A DNA stretch of 35,644 bases, taken from contig JBNGIQ010006230.1 in the NCBI GenBank assembly GCA_049999765.1, forward strand, positions 1 to 35,644, read 5' to 3'. The position numbers and the translations under genes are program-made. Source of the stretch: Phaeoceros laevis. Lineage: Eukaryota > Anthocerotophyta > Anthocerotopsida > Notothyladales. Position 1 is the stretch's first letter. Each line of letters starts with the position of its first letter. Below the pieces are notes generated by a model. That model was not told the DNA's origin. It saw only the letters and a program-made list of their open reading frames with translations, and made no database searches. This document shows positions 1 through 9,184 of the stretch, piece after piece.

Positions 1-1
1 C

Positions 2-385
2 ATATGCTTGGGTCCATTTCGAAGCAGGTTCTTCCCAACCAGCTTAGACAAGAAGTTCTCGTTGGTCAATATGCACGGTCATACATGCTTTGGAGAGATT
101 ATCCAAGAGGGGCACAACCTCGTCCATGCAGGAAACTTACGCTACGGTGATGAGCTTCTTGGAGTGGTGATGCAAAGCTATGATTTGCTAGCCGGACAGA
201 TTGCACCAGATACCCTCCAGTCCCTGATAGACCAGTGCAAGACCTTTTACTTTGCAGGCGCGTATGCAGGGGGCACTGATGCTTTTGGCACTGCATCCAG
301 AATGGAAGGGAAACGCCAGATCCGAGGTGGATGAAGTAACCACAGGAAACACCTTGATAGCTCAAATGCTGAACAAGCTCAAATA
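2..385 (+). pseudogene. cytochrome P450 fragment (CYP72-clan-like), frame-broken
   Basis: The first frame (from base 2, running in from the left edge) carries a P450 stretch: a SRFFPT-type segment, the helix segment YGDELLGVVMQS, and the I-helix lead-in LIDQCKTFYFAG, as in CYP72-clan enzymes. Straight after FAG the frame shifts. The second frame (about 260-385) resumes with LLALHPEWKGNARSEVDEV and ends near LNKLKY. The oxygen-activating (A/G)GxxT segment (HETT in this clan), expected between these blocks, is missing. The K-helix ExxR and the haem-binding FxxGxRxC loop are not found downstream. The protein could not be an active monooxygenase. The upstream part lies outside the window. P450 assignment is firm; the clan is an inference from the ECK/QCKTFxFAG pattern. 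Confidence 0.75.
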
Positions 386-1297
386 CCCGAAAAATAAACC
401 CTCCGCTTTTGCCCCCGTTGCACCCCGCAGCAAGTCCACGATGAACATCACGTTTATTCCAAGTCCTAGGCGGCCGATTCCCTTCCCTTGTGGGCTCCTG
501 CCCATTTCGCATTGTAAGGAAAGGTTGCTTTTCGACTTCCATTTTGTGCTAATGTGTGGCAAAATGACTGTCTCTGTGGTGGCTCGGGCAACCCAGCCAC
601 TCCTTTCCTCTCCCGGTTATGCTTTGTTTCTGATAAGGTATTTTTATATAACAAATGTACAGTGAAGATATATGATAATGCTTTGAGTAGCTAGAGCCCA
701 AGCAAGATAATGCTTTGAGTAGCTAGCGCCAAAGCAAGAATTGCGCTTGGGGACAAGGTAGAGCTAGGATCAGAGCCACTAATAGCAATAATTAGCCAAC
801 TTAGTATATAAATTCAAACATAGTAAGTGGAAAATTGATCATTGCTTTCCGAGCTAGCACCTATCCATGCTATCCTCATGCAAATGAAAGCCAAAGTTAG
901 GCTTAGCACATGTCAGAAGCAAAAAAACAGCTTCTTTAGATGCCAAGCTTTAAGCTCTTTTCTGCTCTACACTAGTTATTGTGAAGGTACCAATTTCAAC
1001 AAGAAGTTGTCATGTTCTCATGTGGTTGCCTAGCTACTGTAAGAGACTTTTATATCAAACATTCCTCAAGATGAAAAACTGGACGACATCAATTGTGTGA
1101 GATCCATTGAACTGTACATGATTCAAATAGGTCCGACCTAACGAGCTAAGCTGCTGCATGAAAGACAAGACCTAAATTAGCAATTTGGCTCAATCAAGAG
1201 ATACATACGTGTACAACTAGAAGAACTAAGAACAAAACAAAAAAATTGTTCGTTGAAGAAGCCAAGATAAGTTCATGTACCAAGGGAGCAAAACCAA
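386..1297. other. intergenic stretch between P450 relic and RKD-like gene
   Basis: No coding frame with recognisable similarity on either strand. It is AT-rich, holds a 32-bp tandem duplication (674-737), and probably includes the 3' untranslated region and poly(A) area of the minus-strand RKD-like gene that ends at 1298. Confidence 0.6.
674..737. repeat. 32-bp tandem duplication
   Basis: Two adjacent copies (674-705 and 706-737), each beginning GATAATGCTTTGAGTAGCTA, differ at only a few bases near their ends. This looks like a recent local duplication with no coding role. Confidence 0.9.
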
Positions 1298-4200
1298 TTA
1301 GGTCTCACCCAAAAGACCAGCACACAATTGAGCTCGTTCATTCCTGAGCATGGCAATCTCCATCTGAATGCCCTCGTCCCCTTGTCCAGCACCCTCCGCA
1401 ATAGTTTGCTCTAAAGTTGCAATAATTCGCTCTATACTTTTGATCTGCTTAATTAATCAAAAGACTCTATGTAAGACTATTTTCATAAAAACTAACAAAG
1501 TGCAATCATAGGATTCATAGCTGCAATAAGATTCGTCCAACCTTACGATGTGGCCATCGACGCATTCCATTCCGTCGACATATTTTTTTCAACACGGTTG
1601 GACATATTCCCAATTCTTTTGCTGCTGCATTGATAGGAAGATGAAAGTGTTGTGCTAAGTCGGTCATCTTGAGCTTGCCAGTCCTCTCCCTCTGCAGTAA
1701 AAGCATAGCTATGCAAGCTCTCATCTTCTGCAAGGATCACAGATTCATATATCCTCCTTATCAGAAAGGTTGCACAACATATCACATGAATAACCACCTG
1801 GGCAGCAGCATTGCTCTTGAGTGGTTTTGTTGATATCATTGAGCTTTTCACATGATCTGTGCTGTCCAAACTGTTGCTTCGTTGTAGCTTCAATTGCCCC
1901 ACACTTGCTTTTGCATATCCACAATTTGAAAAATCAGACACTGTAAAAAAAAAAACCTTGGTTTAGTAACAAGGAAAAGAATCCTTGTGGTGACAAAAAA
2001 AACCTGAAGCCATAATTGGTGCAAGTCATCTAAGCAACTATCTAATAAATTTTTTTCCTTCCATCCAACAGAAAAAAACCATGAGACCATATTAAGGTAA
2101 ACAAACAAAGATTAAAAAAAAAAGTGAAGCACGTACAATTTATTGTACAACATGGGTCCAAGTGTGGACACTATTAAGTAACTTATGTTAAAAGTACTAA
2201 AGAGGAATACCCATTGTGGTTTGATGTAATGTGTGATACTTAAGTGCCTCATAAAATGTCGGATGAACCACTTAATATGTTGTACTCCAATTCTGCTATT
2301 GTATTCCCCTTTACATATGCACCCTTTCAAAGAGTGGCACTCCTGTCTGAATAGCACTTCCAATTCAAAAACGGAAAAAGTATCTCTGTTCAGACATAGA
2401 CATATCCAAAACCAAGAGGATAAGAATTAAAAAGAAGCATAATCTAGACAAATATTTTGTCGGAATCATGCGCAATGATACTACTTATCATGCTGGCCCT
2501 GTTGTGAATAAATATAGGTTACTAACATAGTCAAAGTTAACAAGTACCATCACCTATGTGGAAAATACAGGACATGACAACTTGTCACCGAAATATCTCA
2601 TAAGTTTCTAGGGAATTACTTATTTTGCAATCTGGGTAGTTCATAAACTAGGCACCAAATGAAAACTAGAATAGTGAGCTCGACCTGGGACAAGAAAGCA
2701 ACTCGTTGGTCCCTGGACAAATGGTGAGAATATGGCCACCGAATCCCTAGTATGAGAAAAATGCTAGTTGAGATTCTGAAGTGCAGGTGGTAAACTTTAT
2801 AAGGACTCCTGGTGGTTGTATCCCCTCTGACAAGTCTATTTCGAGGTCAAGAACAAACGCGGAGCAAGAGGCACTCAAAGAATTGAACCTGTTATCCTGT
2901 GACAAAAATGCATGACAAATTTCTGAAAAAGGACTACAAAAAGGTTCACAACGGAATGAGATTACGACAACTTTAGATACAAAACTGGACGTTCAAAAAC
3001 CACAGAATTGCAGAAGGCCATGTCAGTAAGCCCAAAACTGTACATACTGGTGCCCCCACCTGAAGATACCCCAGATCATGTCAAAAGAGGCTGTGCCTAG
3101 GACAAGCAGCAACTCGTTACCGGAGGATGTACATAGAAGGTCAGGAAGAGCACTGTGGCCCATCTGCTTAGAGAGACGGCTGCCAGAGGCATTTACAACG
3201 CCATCTGAATCAATGCTGAGACCAGATCCAGCATCTGAGCTGGTTGAGAGGGAGTCATGTCTCAGCAGAAAGCCCTCCTTCCTGCGAAGAAGGCTGTATT
3301 GCAGCAGGAACTGCTTGACATATTCTGCATTTCCAACGGGAAACCTGATGTAGAATCCAGACAAGAGGCATTTAGAATCTAGAAGAATTGAGCAAGCTCA
3401 AGAATTTGTGACGGAAGATGATGGAACGACAGACAGCTCAAGGGGGATGCACAATAGGGATAAGGGTTGTCTGTCACACATAGCCGCTTTCATAATCATC
3501 AACGGCCAAGGAGAAAATGCTAAGACTCCGTAGCACAAAGGAAGGCACTTCATGAACCATGTGGGTAAGGTAGGCACCAAAAATATTGTTCTGAGCTTGC
3601 AAATAGTTCAGGAAATACTTACTCCACCATCTGTTGCTCAAAGCTGGCAGGGAATCCGTCATCGATACAAAATCGGGTTTGCAAAACTGCATGATAGCTT
3701 TGACCATCACACCCATGTATCTCAAGTTTGGTATCTTGGACCCCTGTTTTAGAGATGAACAGAAAAGGGTTGTGAGAATATTCTAGCTCATGCCAGCTCA
3801 AGCCAATATAAAGCATGTGTTCACATGCACTAGCTATAAATTAGCATCATACTAGATACCCACATGATGACTAACACAGCAAGCTGGTGGAGAGGATGAC
3901 AATAAACTTTGGAAGGAATTCGGTGTTTTACAAAGGACACAATGTACAAATTCCTAGGATCCAGCCAGAGTAAGCTACCGACTTACCAATCGGACAGTTT
4001 TATCATTACAGGAAGTGATCGTGCATGTGCTGACATTCCAAAATGTGCAACAACATCATGGGACATGGATCAAATTAGGTCGCCAACCATTGGAATGGAT
4101 AATTCGCCGCAGGATTTGACAGGAGTCACAATTCAGCTGGCTGTTGGAACTTGGATCCCGAGGCAAGCTCCTGTCAATTAAGCTGCCTGCATGACAATGC

Positions 4201-4732
4201 AACAATACAAAGCAAACCCTTCATTTTTTTGCCCGCTTTTCCCCATTTTCCAGCAAACTAGCACACAACTACTACCTGTAGAGGCACATGGTGAGCCCGT
4301 CCTCAAAGCTGGAGAGTAATTTACAAGATTGTCGTGACCACTGCCACCAAACAGTGCAAATGAATCCTTAGCAATGTCCGCATCAATTTCATCAAACGCA
4401 ATCAACTCCCCATTGAGAGTATCTTCTATGTACGTGCCACCTTCGTCCAATCCCTTGTTGTCGAACAGAAGCGAACTGAAATCCGACTCTCCACCACTAC
4501 CCACTTCAATTCTTGGATTCCGTCTAGAAGGGAATGAAGGCAACGGTGTGAGGAGGTTAAAAGGCGGAGGAGGCACATTGAACCCTGTGAGGCTGAAGAA
4601 AGGCTCCTCCGAGGCACATTCCTTTGGCGTTTTCAAGAAGTCGGAAATGTCAAATCGGGGACTGTTGAGGCTGTTGAGTATCAGACTGTCAAAGTTGGGA
4701 GAGCCCCCTGTCATCTTCTTCTCTTCACACAT
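1298..4732 (-). CDS. RWP-RK domain transcription factor, RKD-like (413 aa, six exons)
   Basis: Spliced model on the minus strand: exons 4732-4276, 3743-3623, 3344-3121, 1940-1798, 1691-1542 and 1444-1298. All phases agree and the sum is 1242 bp. The start ATG at 4732 is preceded two codons upstream by an in-frame stop. Residues about 316-365 are an RWP-RK DNA-binding domain: KMTDLAQHFHLPINAAAKEL, then the signature RRWPHRK at the exon end. The next exon gives a leucine-rich helix (IKSIERIIATLEQT). There is no PB1 domain after it, so this is the RKD rather than the NLP (nitrate) branch. RKD factors act in the nucleus and specify egg or gametophytic cell identity in land plants. The N-terminal 250 residues are acidic and serine-rich and I do not recognise a domain there. 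The splice between exons 3 and 4 (intron about 1.2 kb, donor at 3120) is the least certain junction. Confidence 0.8.
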
Positions 4733-5012
4733 GGTTCACAATTGGCACTTGCCGGCTCAAATTGAGCAGCCTGAAAACGGCTCACAGCACAAATTGATAT
4801 TTAAAGCTCTTCCAGCCACACGAGAGACCTCCTCCACGGCTTTATTCAACCCATTCACGTTGGACAGAATTGATTCATGCTGGACTGAAAGGCAGTGCGA
4901 GGCAGTGAGGCATCCTCCTTTATGGGATGCTGCTGGAATGCACGTAGCTTAAGCATCTTCCCAGGAATTCAGGATGGCCTGGACACTCAGTTGACTAAGC
5001 TAGTGTCATTTT
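4733..5012. other. probable promoter and 5' leader of the RKD-like gene
   Basis: Upstream of the minus-strand start at 4732. No recognisable coding signal; the long plus-strand frame across 4374-4952 is the antisense shadow of RKD exon 1. Confidence 0.4.
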
Positions 5013-5360
5013 GTGGATTTCTTTCATAGAGACAGGGCCTTAGAGTTGGTACGGCAGGCGAGGGTTGAGCGGACAACAGGGAACATGGAAAGTCGCGCCA
5101 GAGTAGCAAGGGTAGCCAGCCTACCATACGAGCACATGGTGACCCGAGCCGATGGCACCGAAGAGGCCCTCCGTGGGCTCCTGATGCTGCGCATTCAAAC
5201 AAAGCCTCTCAAATCTCACCTTAGTTTAGCGTTGCACCATGCTCGCCTTGAGTTCAATCTCAAAACCTATCTTTGTATACCTATTGACCTAGTTATTCAC
5301 CCCAAGGTACAAATGCTTATTGTATGTCCACACTCCACACAATCACACAAGAACGCCTAA
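5013..5360 (+). other. open frame of unknown nature, 115 codons
   Basis: A plus-strand frame whose first half is rich in R, A, E and V (for example RALELVRQARVERTTGNMES) looks protein-like. The second half drifts into hydrophobic low-quality sequence. I recognise no family. A second protein-like scrap, DAASAVVDTLQEHLDRIKA, reads at about 5415-5475 in the same direction and ends in a stop. Both may be exons or relics of one decayed gene that also includes the repeated segment downstream. No splice model is convincing. Confidence 0.25.
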
Positions 5361-5530
5361 TACTTTAATAAAGTCTGTAATCTAACCTATTGGCACAATC
5401 TACTGCTGCTGTTACAAGATGCTGCTAGTGCAGTTGTTGATACCCTTCAAGAACATCTAGATCGTATTAAAGCATAAACATAACACGATCATTAGTCATG
5501 CTTTCTTCATTTCTCTCTGGTTTGTGTGGA

Positions 5531-5847
5531 GGGCCAGATGTGACTGGCTTATGTCTATGGCAAATACTAATTTCTGAGCGCTTTAAGCTGGCTTGTTAGT
5601 CAGGTTGAAAACAACTGCAAGTGTTCAAGTACCTCCTCAAGGACTCTGAAAAGTAGCGCAAGGCCTTGGAGAAATGGTCTAGCAACTAGGGAGAAGTTTT
5701 TGGTATTGTATCCAGTATACAACACATTTCATGGTTTGATGACTTCCCGGCCCTCCGGCTTCGTAGCATTAAGTTAAATAGAATGAATATCTTTCCGGCC
5801 TTGCCAAAGCAATTGCAAGAGCTGCCCAGCTAGGGCCGGAAGACCTT
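5531..5847 (+). repeat. degenerate repeat, copy 1
   Basis: Starts GGGCCAGATGTGACTGGCTT and ends near AGGGCCGGAAGACCTT. It is repeated at 6533-6815 and, for its 3' half, at 6816-6966. It carries a protein-like reading (RKALEKWSSN, then GEVFGIVSSIQHISWFDDF) interrupted here by in-frame TAG codons, so it looks like a multiplied, decayed coding segment of unknown origin. Confidence 0.8.
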
Positions 5848-6532
5848 ACACACTAGCTACAATGCATTTGTGGTTACTTTGCTACATGCCGGATAATACA
5901 AGTGTATTGGTACTTATACAGCTCAAGTGTGCATAAGGGTATAGCTAATAGTATAATGCAAGATTATAGGTATTTGTTTGATCTTTATTTGATTCAAATT
6001 TTACTCCATATCTTTTTTCTAGTGTGCTATTCTTTATCATTTTATTTTATTTTTCTTAGCTTGTTTATGCCCCTTTATTCCAAGATTTGTTCTATGTTCT
6101 TTTGTAATTTTTGGGTGCGATCAATCATCAATTTGTTTATTTATGTATATAAGATTTTTTTATGTTCTTTAGGTTCATGTAGAACTTTTTAAATGCTTGC
6201 ATTTACATTCTAACTATCAACAATACTTGTTCTTTATTATTTTCTTCATAACTCTGGTTTCTTTATAGTTACTTAGGATCTTAAGATTGGTAACAATCCC
6301 TGCTACATCTATTAAAAGTGAAAGTTTTATTTTATTTTATTTATTTCCAATTCTGTTCATACACTTTCTTACATCTTTTTAGTATGCTGTGTTTTTAAAG
6401 TTCTTGTATGTGCTTCTTGATTCCATATTTGTTCTGTGTACTTTTAGAATTTTTCTATAAGATCAATAAGTGTATTTAGGTTGCTAATAGGTTTTCTGTT
6501 CGTTAGGGTCCTATAAGTTTCAGGTCCACGAT
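5848..6532. other. AT-rich spacer between repeat copies
   Basis: Strongly T-rich with runs such as TTTTATTTTATTTATTT. No coding frame of interest; the apparent 96-codon frame at 5902-6192 is low-complexity F, L, Y, S and I sequence. Confidence 0.6.
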
Positions 6533-6815
6533 GGGCCAGATATGACTGGCTTATGTCTATGTCAACTACAAATATTTTCAGTCCTCTTGCACAATGTTAT
6601 CTCGCACCTTAAGCTGGCTTGTCAGTCAATTCGGAAACAACTGCAGGTGAAGTTCCTCCTCAAGGACTCTCAAAAACAGCGCAAGTCTTGGAGAAATGGT
6701 CTAGTAACTGGGGAGAAGTTTTTGGTATTGTATCCAATATACAGCACGTTTCATGATTTGTTGACTTCCCGGCACTCTGGCTTCATAGTATTAAGTTAAA
6801 CCAGAACAATTGCAG
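6533..6815 (+). repeat. degenerate repeat, copy 2
   Basis: Same order of blocks as copy 1. Relative to copy 1 it lacks one base within GCGCAAG-TCTTGGAG, which shifts the shared reading frame. Its TAG codons differ from those of copy 1, consistent with independent decay. Confidence 0.8.
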
Positions 6816-6966
6816 AAATGGTCTAGTGAGTGGGGAGAAGTTTTTAGTATTGTATCCAGTATACAACACGTTTCATGATTTGTTGACTTCCCGGCCCTTT
6901 GGCTTCATAGTATTAAGTTAAACCGGAACAATTGCAGCAGCTGCCCAGCTAGGGCCTGAAGACCTT
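6816..6966 (+). repeat. degenerate repeat, copy 3 (partial, tandem to copy 2)
   Basis: Begins AAATGGTCTAGTGAGTGGGG, directly abutting copy 2. It repeats only the second half of the unit, and retains the terminal block CTGCCCAGCTAGGGCC shared with copy 1 but missing from copy 2. Confidence 0.8.
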
Positions 6967-7395
6967 CTCCACTTCTCTCATTAAATCCAACCCTCGGGTT
7001 GGTTGGTTGGGACCTCGTGCCCAGGTTCCAGGGTTAAGCTGGTGTGCAACCAGCCTACCCTGTCCACTGTCCCGTGGTAGAGGATGAGCTCATAGTGGCT
7101 AAAGTGGAATGTTTTGCATCTAGCAATGGAATGCGTTTACTGGCTGGGGCCATTGAACATGGAAGTCTCTGCGGATGTGTGACGATTAGGAGGCAAGGAG
7201 GTTGTTGAGTGTCTGACAGAGGCAGGAGTCATCAGTGTGGTCAGCCATGTTTGCCACACTGGTGCTGCATTTTGGCAGCTCTTGAAGGGGCATACTCTTC
7301 CAGGGGCGGCGGCTCTTGATCCAGTTAAGACCCTGCTAAGAGGTTTCACTTAAGCATGCCTTGTCCTTCCCGGACTAACCATTTTTCTACTCCAG
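6967..7395. other. region upstream of the tRNA methyltransferase relic, with one unexplained open frame
   Basis: Plus-strand frame 7183-7352 reads GKEVVECLTEAGVISVVSHV, then GAAFWQLLKGHTLPGAAALD, up to a TAA. It looks protein-like and may be an upstream exon of the next gene or a relic of another gene. I do not recognise it, and no donor within it joins the next exon in phase while keeping its full length. Confidence 0.3.
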
Positions 7396-8057
7396 GCGTC
7401 ACCTTCACCTCCAGATTGGAACACAGTTTTCAGAGACCCATCTCTTCCCCTACCAGTTGATATTGGCTGTGGTAAGGACTCTTTTCTGAAGGATGTTGTG
7501 GTTTCGGTTCTTTTGCAAATTGACACATCGACTAATGGTTTGTGCACGTTAGCAGGGAATGGACTATTTACTCTTAGACTTGCAAAATTAAACAAGCAGC
7601 GAAACTTTCTGGGCCTTGAAATTTTCCGAAAGGTATGGAGGTAGACTAGCAAGTGTTGAGTGATAACATAGTCTGTCGTCTCTTGCTGTTTCCTCTTCCT
7701 TGCTATTATTTGGAATGCATCGGTTACAATCGAGGCAAAAGCATTGCTTGATATCTGACTTTCCCTTTCTGCAGCTCGTTGAGAGGTGTACTGAATCTGC
7801 TATAGCAGACCATCTGTCAAACACGTGAGTTAACTCTTTGCCGCTGTAACTTCTACCAGTTTAGAGCATGAATAATTGTGCTGTATTCGACTTTCACCGA
7901 ATGATTCTGCTAGCTCTTCGCCAGGGCTGTCATTATTGACAATGTAAGCTCTCTTCTATGTCCCCACAGGCACTTCATGGCTGTAAATGCAACCAGTTCT
8001 TTGTGGGCGCTCTGTCCTGGAAGAAGAGTAGAAAAAGAGACCTGGTTACAGTCTTAG
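7396..8057 (+). pseudogene. tRNA (guanine-N7-)-methyltransferase, TrmB-like, truncated
   Basis: Four plus-strand exons with good splice sites and matching phases: 7396-7471, 7556-7632, 7775-7824 and 7970-8057. They give PPDWNTVFRDPSLPLPVDIG, then CGNGLFTLRLAKLNKQ, RNFLGLEIFRKLVERCTESA and HFMAVNATSSLWALCPG. This is the N-terminal half of the plant/bacterial TrmB methyltransferase that makes m7G at position 46 of tRNA, including the SAM-binding DIGCGxG loop and the LGLEI strand. The frame then meets TAG at 8055, where the family has its catalytic (C/F)PDPxxK segment. No PDP motif or RH.KRR segment is found downstream, and no N-terminal exon with a start could be fixed. A dead relic is most likely; an unseen alternative exon is possible. 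Confidence 0.65.
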
Positions 8058-9184
8058 GAGGGCTTGGGAGAAATCCCTCTCTGACGTTGTGTTGTCTTGT
8101 TTTTGCTTTAAGCGGGTATATTTCGCGGAACGTAGGTCTTTTGGGCCGCTGGCCCGAGTGTTGAGTCTCACTAAGTTTGTGTACGCTTGTGTCCAGATCA
8201 CGGGACTGTGAGATTAAGCTGTTGGAGTCCCAAGCAGGTCACCCGAGGTTGCGGATGAACAATTGAAACACCTCTTTGGGGCCTGGTCATGCTGTATGTT
8301 AGAAGGCTGTTGGCCTGTACGATTTCATTCTGAGTTACGCTCGCACGGGAAACGAAGGGTCAAGCTAAGCATCGCTGGAGGATTGGCTGAGTGCATAAAC
8401 AAGGCTCAGTTTCGGGAGGAACGCAAGCGAGAGAGAAGGCAGGGAAATCACCCGTCGGGGGCCGGTCACGGATTGAAGGGCACTAACTGGCCAGTACAGG
8501 TCCTTGGGAAAGAGCGACCTGACAGCGTCAACTTCAAGCCGTTATATCACGCGTGATTGTAGACACGCCAAGAGCCAATGGAACCCAAATAAGCCCGTTA
8601 CTTCAAAGGCCCTCTCACACGGACCTTTAGAAGTTAAACCCTATTTGTATGACCTAGCTCATCAAAACAAAGGTTTTCGCAGCAATCGATAGAACACACG
8701 TCCGTACGTCTAACCGCCCGGGCGTAGTCGCGTGGCAGCACAAGGCTCGTGAGAAACCGCCTTTATTTGGCCTGCTGTAGCAGTCTACCGGTACGGACTC
8801 AGATTTGCCACCCTGTTCGTCTCCTGCTTCCCGTCCCGATCGAGCGTGCTCAAGCGTCGCACGTCCTAATCTGGCGTCTACAGCACGTACCATCCCAAGT
8901 TGGTGAAGCGAAAGCTCCAGGGGCGGATCATCCCGTGCTTCCCGGTCGGAAGGATCAGTCCGAGTCGTTTTCCGCAGACGGTTGCGCGCAATTAGGGGCC
9001 ACGCCAAGGTTTGACAGGACAATGCGGCGCAAGGATCACATCAGGAGGGTCCTGGCACGGTGGGTGGATTTGCGCATCGCTCTCCGCAAGCAGGAGGAGC
9101 AGGGGTTGTTGCAGTGTCTCGGGAGTAGCGGAGGATCACTCTGGCGTTTGTGACTCCTGGAGAGGGGATTGGTTAGGCAGGAGC
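8058..9184. other. intergenic stretch and probable 5' region of the TBL gene
   Basis: Several open frames on both strands of 60-130 codons, none with a recognisable motif, and they overlap one another. The last part lies directly upstream of the TBL start and is probably its leader. An in-frame extension of TBL upstream of 9185 is open back to about 9011 but looks non-coding. Confidence 0.45.

Noticed and set aside
4374-4952. 192-codon plus-strand frame
   Set aside because: It is antisense to exon 1 of the RKD-like gene, which has a phase-consistent splice model and an in-frame stop just before its ATG.
5531-6966. LTR retrotransposon formed by the direct repeats
   Set aside because: The intervening 680 bp is AT-rich with no gag or pol frame, and no TG...CA ends or target-site duplication are evident.
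8380-8450. Possible tRNA-like sequence (GGATTGGCTGAGTGC)
   Set aside because: No matching acceptor stem or T-loop consensus (GGTTCRANYCC) at the right distance.
8263-9153. Several 60-134 codon frames on both strands
   Set aside because: Arginine/glycine-rich chance frames in GC-rich DNA, mutually overlapping and without similarity.
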